A DNA stretch of 55,907 nucleotides, taken from contig JAQXIT010000109.1 in NCBI GenBank assembly GCA_029007925.1, positions 1-55,907 on the forward strand, written 5' to 3'. The notes beneath the pieces are model-generated. The model did no database searches, was not told where the DNA came from, and saw only the letters and a program-made list of their open reading frames with translations. The DNA is from Bacillota bacterium (lineage in GTDB: Bacteria > Bacillota > Clostridia > Oscillospirales > Oscillospiraceae). Of the stretch, positions 17,912 through 26,910 are shown in pieces (positions within the stretch are counted from its first letter, which is position 1; every line of letters starts with the position of its first letter). The translations under genes were made by a program, and so were the position numbers.

Positions 17912-19264
17912 TTAATTATGAATCGTAATATCGTTTGCGGAGAATACTTTGATCTGATAAGTACCGTCGTAGTAGTCCACGATACCCTTGACATCGATCA
18001 CCTTGCCCTGATAGGCCTCGGCAGTGATCAGATTGCCGCCGGAGTCCCGCAGGACGACGGTACGGACGGAGATGGTTTTGCCATCCACCTCGCAGGTCAG
18101 CGTCATGGCACCGTTGGAGGAGCTTTCCTCGTTATCGGTGGTGTAGACGCTGACGACCTTGAGATCCTTCATCTCGATGGAGGTGCTCAAAGCCAGTGCG
18201 GCATAGTGGTATTCCTTACTCCCCTCTTCGGACTCGATGCTCACCTTACCGTTGTTAAAGGTATCGGCATCGGTCAGGACATAAGCGGGGGCATGGCCAT
18301 CACTGAGCTTTTGAATGTTGCCGGGATCATCGGGCTTCATGGCGCGGTAGGTCAGGCCGGAAACCTGCCAGGTTCCGCCGGTTTCGTAATACTGAACCGT
18401 ACCGACAATGCGCACCTCGTTGCCCACGGTGAGGATCTGCAGACCGTCGCCGCTGAGGCCGAAGCCATAGTAGACGCTCATGCCGTAGTACATATCCGTT
18501 TCGGAGTCGTAGGCCTCCACATAGACGCTGTTGTTGCTGTCGGTGGTGACCACGCCGTTGAACGCCACCTTGGTGCCGTTGTAGGCCTCCGTATTGGTGC
18601 GCAGCTCCTTCAGATCCAGCTCAACGGCTTCGCCGTAGTAGAAATCCGGATCCTTCTGGCCGGAGAAAATGTTCAGCTTCTGAGCTTTCGCCTGAGCCAG
18701 CGCCGCCAGAGCCACATCGCCGTAGATATTGCCGCCGGAATTGGAGGCAATGGCCAGACCGTTCTGGAGAATCTCAATGTTCAGATTGCGGTAGTCCGTC
18801 ATATCGGCGGTTTTGTACCACACCCAAACCAGATAGCGGCTGCCGGTGGAGTCGGCGTTCCAAGTGCCGTTGTCCGATTCCACGATGATGGACTCCGCCT
18901 TCATCAGGGTCTGTTTGGTAAAGTTGGAAGCAGCCTTGCCGTATTCCTCAATTTTGCCTGTGGATTCCGGGGTGTTGATGGCCAGGAATCTGGCCTTCAG
19001 AACGCCGCCGGGGATCACGCTGCCGGGAACGTTGAAATGAACCGTATCGCCGTCCACATAGGTCTTGACAGTGACCTCCTGCTTCAGCGTAGAGGTGCTC
19101 ATATCCAGCTTCAGATTACCGGCGTAATCCACCGTCTCCACCGGGTTGGTGGAGGCGGTGGTATTATCGGTGTTCGCGGGCTTGCAGCCGGACAGGGTTC
19201 CCAGCAACAGGCAGAGAATCAGGGCAACGGAAAGGATTCTGATAGCCGCCCTCATCTGTTGCAC
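17912..19264 (-). CDS. Lipoprotein with staphylococcal-nuclease-like domain and OB-fold-like C-terminal regions
   Basis: Lipobox GTLSGCKPAN; SNase-like VKTYVDGDTVHF...LKARFLAINTPES...YGKAASNFTKQ...SRYLVWVWY; later KVAFNGVVTTDSNN and GKVIDVKGIVDYYDGTYQI. Start may be the ATG at 19255. Confidence 0.85.
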   Translation of the reverse strand: MQQMRAAIRILSVALILCLLLGTLSGCKPANTDNTTASTNPVETVDYAGNLKLDMSTSTLKQEVTVKTYVDGDTVHFNVPGSVIPGGVLKARFLAINTPESTGKIEEYGKAASNFTKQTLMKAESIIVESDNGTWNADSTGSRYLVWVWYKTADMTDYRNLNIEILQNGLAIASNSGGNIYGDVALAALAQAKAQKLNIFSGQKDPDFYYGEAVELDLKELRTNTEAYNGTKVAFNGVVTTDSNNSVYVEAYDSETDMYYGMSVYYGFGLSGDGLQILTVGNEVRIVGTVQYYETGGTWQVSGLTYRAMKPDDPGNIQKLSDGHAPAYVLTDADTFNNGKVSIESEEGSKEYHYAALALSTSIEMKDLKVVSVYTTDNEESSSNGAMTLTCEVDGKTISVRTVVLRDSGGNLITAEAYQGKVIDVKGIVDYYDGTYQIKVFSANDITIHN

Positions 19265-20673
19265 TCGTCGATGGCGTTCTTGAACAGCTGATCGATCATC
19301 GCGTCCAGATTGCCGCCATCATCGGTGGTGAAGGCGGACTGCATCAGCAGACCCACCTGGTCACGGGCGGTGGAGGAGCCGTTGAAAGCGGGAGAAGTGT
19401 AGTAGGCGCTCTCCTGCTCCAGGCAGATCTTGGCGGACAGAGCGGAGATATAGTCGCCGCCGTCAGCTTTGTTCAGGAAGTCAGCGTAAGCGGGGTTCTC
19501 GGAAACGGACTTTAGAACAGGAACATAGCCGGAAGCCATGGAGAACTCAGCCTGGAAGTCCACATTGGTGGTCAGGAACTTGACGAACAGCCAGGAAGCG
19601 ACCACTTCCTGCGGATTGGCATCCTTAAAGATGCACAGGCTGGGGCCCTGAGAAATGACCTTGGGCTTGGAAGGATCCACCTGAGGAATGGTGGCGATGC
19701 CCACCTCGAAAGGATAGCCGTCGGAGGTCTTGGTGGGTCTCTGGTGGGTCGCGCCGGCGGAGGAGCCGATGGACATATAGCTGCGGGTGCCGGTGTCGGC
19801 AACAAACAGGCCGGAGGTGTAGGCACCGTAGATCTCCTGAGTGGTCACATAGCCCTTCTGATACCACTCGCGGAATTCCTTCACGAAGGCCTTATTGCCG
19901 TCGTTGTCGAACAGGAAATGGTTATCGCCGGAGGCGGTGGTATATTCGTTGCCGTACTGCTCGGTCATGGTGATGAACCAGTTGTTCTCGGAGTCATAGC
20001 CCAGGGGGATACAGTCGGGGTCAATGGTCAGAATCTTGGCGCACAGAGCTTCCATCTCATCCCAGGTCTTGGGAACTTCCAAGTTGTTAGCCTCGAAGAA
20101 GGTCTTATTGTAGTACAGAACCTCGGTGGACTTGGACATAGGCATGGTGTACATCAGGCCGTCGCCGAACTGCTTGCCTTCGTTGTAGTAGCCTTCGATG
20201 AAGTCGGCGACCTGCTCATCGGTCAGGCCCAGGATTTCCTTGGTGCCGTCGGCGCGGGTGATCTCAATGTCGCTGGCAATCAGGTTGTCCAGAGTAACAA
20301 CGGCCCGGGCGATGTTGTACAGAGCCACATGGTCGGGATAGCAGTAGGCGATGTTGGGCTGGTTGCCCACGGTCAGCTCGGTCTTGATCTGATCGCGGAC
20401 ATCGTCGTAGCCGCCGACCTGCTCATGGTTGATGTGGATGTTGGGATACAGCTTGTTGAACTCCTCGATGTACAGATTCAGAACATCGGACAGGTTGGAG
20501 CCCATGGTGTGGTAGAAGGTGATGGTCACTTCGCTGCCATCATAGCCACCCTCCGGGATCTCGAAGTTACCGGCGAGGACGCCGGTGCCGGAGCCCTTCT
20601 GGCAGCCCGTCAGGGCTACGACGCCCAGGAGCATGCAGGCAATCAGAAGAATGCTTACAAATTTCTTTTTCAT
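19252..20673 (-). CDS. ABC transporter extracellular solute-binding protein (family 1, carbohydrate-type)
   Basis: Lipobox VALTGCQKG; VTITFYHTMGSNLSDVLNLYIEEFNKLYPNI..., PKTWDEMEALCAKI. Confidence 0.93.
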   Translation of the reverse strand: MKKKFVSILLIACMLLGVVALTGCQKGSGTGVLAGNFEIPEGGYDGSEVTITFYHTMGSNLSDVLNLYIEEFNKLYPNIHINHEQVGGYDDVRDQIKTELTVGNQPNIAYCYPDHVALYNIARAVVTLDNLIASDIEITRADGTKEILGLTDEQVADFIEGYYNEGKQFGDGLMYTMPMSKSTEVLYYNKTFFEANNLEVPKTWDEMEALCAKILTIDPDCIPLGYDSENNWFITMTEQYGNEYTTASGDNHFLFDNDGNKAFVKEFREWYQKGYVTTQEIYGAYTSGLFVADTGTRSYMSIGSSAGATHQRPTKTSDGYPFEVGIATIPQVDPSKPKVISQGPSLCIFKDANPQEVVASWLFVKFLTTNVDFQAEFSMASGYVPVLKSVSENPAYADFLNKADGGDYISALSAKICLEQESAYYTSPAFNGSSTARDQVGLLMQSAFTTDDGGNLDAMIDQLFKNAIDECNR

Positions 20674-20746
20674 GGTTTGTTCTTACTTCCTTCCTCAAAA
20701 GTAAAAGATATGTTACTGCCCAAGCGGGCCGATAACCGGGGGAAGA

Positions 20747-21640
20747 TCATCCCTTGATACCGCTGCGGCTGACGCCCTTCATGATATACTTTCTCAGGAA
20801 AATAAACACAAGGAACAGCGGAGCGGACACGATGGCCACGGCGGCCATCTGAACGGGATAGTTGACGTCGCCGGTGGTGGCGGTGAAAGCGTTGCGCAGG
20901 CCGTTGGTGATGAGCCGGTGCGCGTCGTCGTTGGCGACCAGACGGGGCCAGACATAGGAGTTCCATGCGCCCATCATCTTCAGGATGGTGATAGAGATCA
21001 GGGTGGGCAGCGCCAGAGGCACCATAACCTTCCACAAATACTTCAGGTCGGAGGTGCCGTCCACCTTGGCGGCCAGATACAGCTCGTTGGGGATCTGCAT
21101 AAAGTTTTGCCGCAGCAGGTAAATGTAGAACACGCTGACGAGGAACGGCACGATCAGCACGGTGTAGGTTTTCATCCAGCCAAGCTGATTGATGGTGGCG
21201 TAGTTGGTGATGGTGAACAGCTCACCGGGGATCATCATGGTGGCCAGCAGCGCGGCGAACATGAGGTTCTTGCCCTTGAACTCCAGCCGGGCAAAGGCGA
21301 ATGCGGACAGAACCGTGATAATCAGGGAGAGGAACGTGGAGACGATGCCGACATAGGCGGTGTTCAGGAACAGCCGTCCCAGATTGGCCTGCGTAAAGGC
21401 TTCGGCGTAGTTGCTCCAGACGATTACCTTGGGCCAGAAGGTGGGGATGTTCAGCCGGTATTCCTCCAGGCTCTTCAGGGAGGAGATAATCATCCAGTAG
21501 AAGGGGAACAAAACGATGAGCGCCATGACGATCAGGAACAGGTAGACGCCACCAAGAACGACACCCTTAACGATCCGCTGTTGGACGGATACCCTGCGCA
21601 GATCCTGCGCGTGCATGGTATTGCTGTCTTGTTTGGACAT
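20747..21640 (-). CDS. Carbohydrate-type ABC transporter permease (MalG/UgpE-like)
   Basis: MIPGELFTITNYATINQLG..., EAA-loop ELYLAAKVDGTSDLKYLWKVMVPLALPTL. Confidence 0.93.
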   Translation of the reverse strand: MSKQDSNTMHAQDLRRVSVQQRIVKGVVLGGVYLFLIVMALIVLFPFYWMIISSLKSLEEYRLNIPTFWPKVIVWSNYAEAFTQANLGRLFLNTAYVGIVSTFLSLIITVLSAFAFARLEFKGKNLMFAALLATMMIPGELFTITNYATINQLGWMKTYTVLIVPFLVSVFYIYLLRQNFMQIPNELYLAAKVDGTSDLKYLWKVMVPLALPTLISITILKMMGAWNSYVWPRLVANDDAHRLITNGLRNAFTATTGDVNYPVQMAAVAIVSAPLFLVFIFLRKYIMKGVSRSGIKG

Positions 21641-21654
21641 ACGGCACCTCCCTC

Positions 21655-22593
21655 TCAGAAATGGACGCGCTTCTTGCTGACCTGCATATTGATCAGGGTT
21701 ACCACCAGAATGATGGCAAACAGGATCAGAGCGGCAGCGCTCGCGACGCCGTAGTTGGTTTCAGGCAGAACCTGATAGATATAGCCGACCATGGTGTTGA
21801 GTCTGTAAGGCGCACCGACGGGGCCCATTTTCTCACCGAAAATACCGACGATGCTGGTATATTCCTTGAAGCCGCCGATAAAACCGGTGATGATAACATA
21901 GGCCAGCATGGGTGACAGCAGCGGCACCGTGATGCGGGTGAACACTCTTCTGCGGGGAGTGCCATCCACCCGGGCAGCCTCGTAGTACTGCTTGTTGATG
22001 CCCTGCAGACCGCCCAGCAGAACCAGAATCTTGAAAGGCAGTGCGTTCCAGACGATATACACCGTCATAACCGCCATGTTAGCGGCATAGCTGGACTGGG
22101 CATTGATCCAGTTGATGGGATCGCCGCCGAAGAACTTGATAACATTGTTGATGATGCCCCAGGAATCGGCTTCCAGTCCGGAGGGACGCAGGCCGATGAT
22201 GTTGAACATAGCCGCGAACACCATGCCGATGGCGATGGAGTTGGTCACATAGGGCAGGAAGAAAATGGTCTGCAGGAATCTCTGCAGAGGCTTGATGGAG
22301 TTCAGCGCCACGGCAATCAGCAGCGCCAGCAGGGTGGAAATAGGGACGGTCAGAACCGTCAGCAGCAGGGTGTTCCGCAGGCAGGTGGTAAAGTTGCTGT
22401 AGCTGACGACCTTGACAAAGTTGCCGATACCGACCTTAAAAGTCTGACCCCAGGTAGCCGCCAGAGCGTTGTAGTCCTCCAGAAAAGCCAGACGAACGGT
22501 GTTGATGATGGGCCATACGGTGAACACAAGCAGCAAAACGATTGCCGGCGCCAGGTACAGCCAGGCTTTCCACTGATGTTTGCTTTCAACCAT
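21655..22593 (-). CDS. Carbohydrate-type ABC transporter permease (MalF/UgpA-like)
   Basis: WKAWLYLAPAIVLLLVFTVWPII..., EAA-loop KQYYEAARVDGTPRRRVFTRITVPLLSPML. Confidence 0.93.
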   Translation of the reverse strand: MVESKHQWKAWLYLAPAIVLLLVFTVWPIINTVRLAFLEDYNALAATWGQTFKVGIGNFVKVVSYSNFTTCLRNTLLLTVLTVPISTLLALLIAVALNSIKPLQRFLQTIFFLPYVTNSIAIGMVFAAMFNIIGLRPSGLEADSWGIINNVIKFFGGDPINWINAQSSYAANMAVMTVYIVWNALPFKILVLLGGLQGINKQYYEAARVDGTPRRRVFTRITVPLLSPMLAYVIITGFIGGFKEYTSIVGIFGEKMGPVGAPYRLNTMVGYIYQVLPETNYGVASAAALILFAIILVVTLINMQVSKKRVHF

Positions 22594-22594
22594 A

Positions 22595-23698
22595 TTACTT
22601 CACCTCAAAAAAGATTCTCTCCTCGGTCTCCTTGTTGAAGAGGAACAGCTTATGGGGCTTCAGGGAGTATCTGACATTCTCCTGGGTGGCATCCACCTTA
22701 TTATCGGCGTTGATAATGGAGCGGATAATGGGATTCAGGGAAGCGGGATTGGTGGACACGATGCTGACGTCACGTCCCATGACTTCCACGTTGTTCAGAC
22801 GGCAGGTCAGAGGGCCGTTGGGATCCAGCACGAAGCCCTCGGGACGAATGCCCACATAAACCTCCTGATCCGCCACGCCGCCGACCTCCAGCACGGCTTC
22901 CTGGCCGAGAAACAGCCGGCCGCCGCTGATCTTGCCCTCAAACACATTAATGGGAGGTGTACCCAGGAACTTGGCCACGAACAGATTGGCGGGGCTGTCG
23001 TAAACATCCTGAGGCGCGCCGATCTGCTGCACCACACCCAGCTTCATAACCACAATCATGTCGGAGATGCTCATGGCCTCCTCCTGGTCGTGGGTAACGA
23101 ACACGGTGGTGATGCCGGTTTCCTTCTGAATTCTGCGGATTTCCTCACGGGTCTGGAGTCTCAGGCGGGCATCCAGGTTGCTGAGGGGCTCGTCCAGCAG
23201 CAGAACGCGGGGCATTTTGACCAGAGCCCGGGCGATGGCAACACGCTGCTGCTGACCGCCGGACAGCTCACTGGGCTTGCGATCCATCAGCTCGTCGATC
23301 TGAACCAGCTTGGCGGCGTTGTAGGCTCTTTCCTGCATTTCCGCTTTGGAGAGCTTGTCGGCGCCCTTCAGGTTCTGCAGGGGGAACAGAATATTCTGCT
23401 TGACCGTCATGTGGGGGTACAGCGCGTAGTTCTGGAACACAAGGCCCACGCCTCTGTTCTCCGTGGCCAGCTCGGTCACATCGTCGTCGCCGAAGAAGAT
23501 TTTGCCGCTGGTGGGTTTTTGCAGGCCGCTGATCATGTACAAAGTGGTACTCTTGCCGCAGCCGGAAGGGCCCAGAAGGCCAATCAGCTTGCCGTCCGGG
23601 ATTTCAAAGGTGAAATCGTTGACGGCGATCACCTCTTCATTGGATTTTTTGTTGCGGCTGGGGAAAATCTTAGTCAGATTCTGCAAAACTACTTTCAT
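22595..23698 (-). CDS. ABC transporter ATP-binding protein (MsmK/UgpC-like)
   Basis: GPSGCGKSTT Walker A, LSGGQQQRVAIARAL signature, LLLDEPLSNLDA, C-terminal TOBE-like region. Confidence 0.95.
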   Translation of the reverse strand: MKVVLQNLTKIFPSRNKKSNEEVIAVNDFTFEIPDGKLIGLLGPSGCGKSTTLYMISGLQKPTSGKIFFGDDDVTELATENRGVGLVFQNYALYPHMTVKQNILFPLQNLKGADKLSKAEMQERAYNAAKLVQIDELMDRKPSELSGGQQQRVAIARALVKMPRVLLLDEPLSNLDARLRLQTREEIRRIQKETGITTVFVTHDQEEAMSISDMIVVMKLGVVQQIGAPQDVYDSPANLFVAKFLGTPPINVFEGKISGGRLFLGQEAVLEVGGVADQEVYVGIRPEGFVLDPNGPLTCRLNNVEVMGRDVSIVSTNPASLNPIIRSIINADNKVDATQENVRYSLKPHKLFLFNKETEERIFFEVK

Positions 23699-23748
23699 AC
23701 AATTCCCTTTCCTTATATTAAATATTTTGCCACGAATTCAGAGCCGTC

Positions 23749-24513
23749 TCAGTAGTCCTGACGGCTGGCCATCTGCGCATGCACCTGCTTTTTGTACTCG
23801 ATCATGGCATCCGCCGAATCGAAGATCATCTGACTGGCGTAATCCACGGTGACGGTGCCGGCCAGCATATCATGAATCGCCGAATTGGTGCTGGTAGCGA
23901 TCATCATTATAACCTGCAGCAGCAGGATGAGCCCAAGAATGGCGATTCCCACCACGCCGATGGTTCCGAAGAAGATCATCGTGAGGATCAGGACGGGAAT
24001 CATGGTTTCAATGGTATACTTTCCAAGGAAAGTGCGTACAAACATCTGCAGTACGCTGACTTTGACGCCGTCGGTTCGCATAACGGCCACGCCGAAGATC
24101 TTTTTGCCCAGAGTCTGCCCGTTCTTAAACAGCAGCGGCACAACGAACTCCAGGATCAGGAACCCCGATAGCATGGAAAGCGACGCGATGACCAGCGTCA
24201 GGCGGATAATCATATTGAACACATACACTGCCTCCGGATCCGCGTTCAGTGCATCGTAGGCTTCCTGATATTTCCGGGCTTCCTCCTCGGACATCTTTTC
24301 GAATTCCTCCTGAGAGATTCCCAGGTCAACGCCATACTGCTCCTCCACCCTGGTGTAGCAGTCGTTCATTCTCTGAACATAGCCATCGTAGCCCAGGGCC
24401 ATGGACAGCAGGCAGGCCACACCCACCACCAGGATCACCAGCAGGATCATATCGAAGAGCCATGCGGAAATGCGCTTCCACATACTCGCTTTCTGTAAAT
24501 CGTAAATCATCAA
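23749..24513 (-). CDS. RDD-family membrane protein
   Basis: SMWKRISAWLFDMILLVILVVGVACLL..., GQTLGKKIFGVAVMRTDG. Confidence 0.85.
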   Translation of the reverse strand: MMIYDLQKASMWKRISAWLFDMILLVILVVGVACLLSMALGYDGYVQRMNDCYTRVEEQYGVDLGISQEEFEKMSEEEARKYQEAYDALNADPEAVYVFNMIIRLTLVIASLSMLSGFLILEFVVPLLFKNGQTLGKKIFGVAVMRTDGVKVSVLQMFVRTFLGKYTIETMIPVLILTMIFFGTIGVVGIAILGLILLLQVIMMIATSTNSAIHDMLAGTVTVDYASQMIFDSADAMIEYKKQVHAQMASRQDY

Positions 24514-24719
24514 TCAAAATCCTTCCGCGGAGCAATTTGTATCGGCGCACAACCCCCTACGCTACATACTATATCACAATCTCCAACAAAAAACTACACA
24601 AATTTTTTATTTTTCTGTTTTTTATTTCCCGCCCCGGCAGCAGAATGCCACTCCCCTGCTTTCTCCAAATGATTATATTGTGTTTCAGAAAATTGAGCAA
24701 GTGTTTTTTTAAAAAGCAG

Positions 24720-24748
24720 TTGCGTTTGCATCTAATTTCTGATACAAT
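24720..24748 (+). promoter_or_regulatory. sigmaA-type promoter of the first MATE gene
   Basis: TTGCGT (24720-24725), 17 nt, TACAAT (24743-24748). Confidence 0.6.
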
Positions 24749-24783
24749 AGCCAAAGCATACAGAAAGACAGGTGTTTGCAGCC

Positions 24784-26178
24784 ATGCCAATCAAACTCGC
24801 CGCCCGCTCCGGCGGCGACCCAGCGTCCTGGAAGCGGCGAAGGGATGTGGATATGACCCAGGGTGACATCACCCGCCACATTATCCGTTTTGCGCTGCCT
24901 CTGCTGCTGGGCAATCTCTTTCAGCAGCTATACAATACCGTGGATACATGGGTGCTTGGCAATTACGTCAGCAATGAGGCCTACTCCGCCGTAGGTGCCG
25001 TCGGCCCTATCGTCAACACGCTTATCGGCTTTTTCATGGGTCTGTCCTCCGGCGCCGGTGTGGTCATCAGCCAGTATTACGGTGCCCATCGGGAGGAGGA
25101 CGTCGGCAAGACCGTCCATACCGCCATTGCCATGACGCTGGCGCTGGCGGTGCTGTTCACCGTGGTGGGTCTTGGCTTCACGCCCTTCATGCTGAAGCTG
25201 ATGAATATGCCGATTGAAGTCATGCCCGAAGCCACGCTCTACCTTTCCATCTACTTTTCCGGCGTTATCGGGCTGATGCTCTACAATATCGGCTCCGGGA
25301 TTCTCCGGGCGGTGGGCGATTCTACCCGGCCGTTTTACTATCTGGTGGTCTGCGCCGTGATGAATACGGTGCTGGATCTGGTATTTGTTCTGGTGCTTCC
25401 CATGGGTGTCGCCGGTGTGGCCCTGGCCACGGTGCTGTCCCAGTGTGTCTCCGCTGTTCTGGTGATCCTCACGCTGCTGAGAACGGAAGGCGGCATTCGC
25501 CTTCACATCCGGCGGATCCGGATTCATTGGCAGATTCTGAAGAAAATCTTCTCCGTCGGCATCCCGGCGGCGCTTCAGATGGCCGTCACCGCCTTCTCCA
25601 ATGTGTTCGTCCAGTCCTACATCAACTACTTCGGCCCGGACTGTATGTCCGGCTGGACGACCTACTCCCGGGTGGATCAGCTTCTGTTCCTGCCCATGCA
25701 GTCCATCGCGCTGGCTGCCACCACTTTTGTCGGGCAGAATCTGGGCAGCGGTCAGGTGCAGCGGGCCCGGCAGGGCGTCCGCCATTCCATTCTGATTGCC
25801 CTGGTGTCCACCGTTATTCTCTCGGTCCCCGTAATTGTCTTCGCGCCCGGCATCGTGGCGTTTTTCAATGATAAGGCGGAGGTCATCACCTACGGTTCCC
25901 TGCTCCTGCGGTGGCTGTCGCCGTTTTATGTGCTGTGCTGCTTCAATCAGGTCTATTCCGGCGCCCTGCGGGGCGCGGGCAATTCCCAGGCGCCTATGAT
26001 TATCATGCTGTCATCCTTTGTGGTGTTCCGGCAAATCTATCTGTTTATCATGTCCCGGGTGTGCAATGAGATTCTCCCCATTGCCATGAGCTATCCCGCA
26101 GGCTGGCTGCTGTGCAGCGTCCTGACGGTGCTGTACTATCATAAGGTTCAGTTGGGCAAAAATAAGCTGGTGGATTGA
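24784..26178 (+). CDS. MATE-family efflux transporter
   Basis: MTQGDITRHIIRFALPLLLGNLFQQLYNTVDTWVLGNYV...GFFMGLSSGAGVVISQYYG. Start uncertain (24784 or 24853). Confidence 0.93.
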   Translation: MPIKLAARSGGDPASWKRRRDVDMTQGDITRHIIRFALPLLLGNLFQQLYNTVDTWVLGNYVSNEAYSAVGAVGPIVNTLIGFFMGLSSGAGVVISQYYGAHREEDVGKTVHTAIAMTLALAVLFTVVGLGFTPFMLKLMNMPIEVMPEATLYLSIYFSGVIGLMLYNIGSGILRAVGDSTRPFYYLVVCAVMNTVLDLVFVLVLPMGVAGVALATVLSQCVSAVLVILTLLRTEGGIRLHIRRIRIHWQILKKIFSVGIPAALQMAVTAFSNVFVQSYINYFGPDCMSGWTTYSRVDQLLFLPMQSIALAATTFVGQNLGSGQVQRARQGVRHSILIALVSTVILSVPVIVFAPGIVAFFNDKAEVITYGSLLLRWLSPFYVLCCFNQVYSGALRGAGNSQAPMIIMLSSFVVFRQIYLFIMSRVCNEILPIAMSYPAGWLLCSVLTVLYYHKVQLGKNKLVD

Positions 26179-26190
26179 ATGTGAAAACGC

Positions 26191-26220
26191 GGCGGCTGCA
26201 AAAGCAGCTGCCGTTTTTTC
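26191..26220 (+). terminator. Intrinsic terminator after MATE gene
   Basis: GGCGGCTGC-AAAA-GCAGCTGCC-GTTTTTT. Confidence 0.8.
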
Positions 26221-26224
26221 CCTG

Positions 26225-26629
26225 TTAAGGCCCCATAGGATCCTGCAGATTGTCCAACACCACATGGCACCAACCGCCGCCGATGTGGTGAATATCGCAG
26301 CCGCAGGTTTCATTGGGGCCGTTTACAAATGTCGGCTTACCATCAGGTGAATAAACCAGAGAGTAATACCCCATCTCCATACTGAAGTAGACCCGATTTC
26401 CGAATATCCGAATGATATTCAATCCCTGCTTATGCCCAAGCATAATCTGCAGCGCCTCCGTGATATCCGACGGGCAATCCAGATATGTCTTTGTATCCAC
26501 TTTGTTTGATTTTACCTGTGTGATACCACATTTCAGGTTTTCTGTCAATGGAAGCAACTGGAAGCAGCAATTCCCGCGTTCCGTGCGCGAAAAAGCCGCC
26601 CGAAGCATTGGCTTCGGGCGGTACTGCAT
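26225..26629 (-). CDS. Hypothetical ORF of unknown function; true start uncertain
   Basis: Open frame ...TKTYLDCPSDITEALQIMLGHKQGLNIIRIFGNRVYFSMEMGYYSLVYSPDGKPTF...; the N-terminal part overlaps the barstar terminator, so a downstream start (e.g. GTG near 26500) is more likely. Confidence 0.35.
   Translation of the reverse strand: MQYRPKPMLRAAFSRTERGNCCFQLLPLTENLKCGITQVKSNKVDTKTYLDCPSDITEALQIMLGHKQGLNIIRIFGNRVYFSMEMGYYSLVYSPDGKPTFVNGPNETCGCDIHHIGGGWCHVVLDNLQDPMGP
26590..26622 (-). terminator. Intrinsic terminator of the barnase-barstar pair
   Basis: Minus strand ACCGCCCGAAGC-CAAT-GCTTCGGGCGGC then TTTTTC. Confidence 0.8.
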
Positions 26630-26649
26630 TGTTCACTTTTCTTTGTATG

Positions 26650-26910
26650 CTATTCCGTGAAACGCACGGAGAAGTGGGGGTTCTCCCCTGCCGCTTCCAC
26701 AATGGTTTCCCGGAAGCCATTGCCGAAGTCTCCCAGCGTGTCAAAGCCCTTCAGCGTCAGGCAGGTATTCTCCCGCAGATCCGTCAGGCAGTCGTACAGG
26801 GCGTCCAGATTGCCGCCGTACCATTCCGGGAAACCCAGCTTCTCCGCCAGCACCCGGTGAAACTGCTTCGCGCACCTGACGGTTGTGCAGTCAACGATAA
26901 TCTCTTTCAT
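26650..26910 (-). CDS. Barstar-family ribonuclease inhibitor
   Basis: MKEIIVDCTTVRCAKQFHRVLAEKLGFPEWYGGNLDALYDCLTDL...; starts directly after the barnase stop (TAAATG). Confidence 0.93.
   Translation of the reverse strand: MKEIIVDCTTVRCAKQFHRVLAEKLGFPEWYGGNLDALYDCLTDLRENTCLTLKGFDTLGDFGNGFRETIVEAAGENPHFSVRFTE

Noticed and set aside
26225-26629. Full-length 134-aa ORF as a confident gene
   Set aside because: Its N-terminal ~12 codons lie across the barstar terminator stem and no good SD precedes an internal start; kept only as low confidence.
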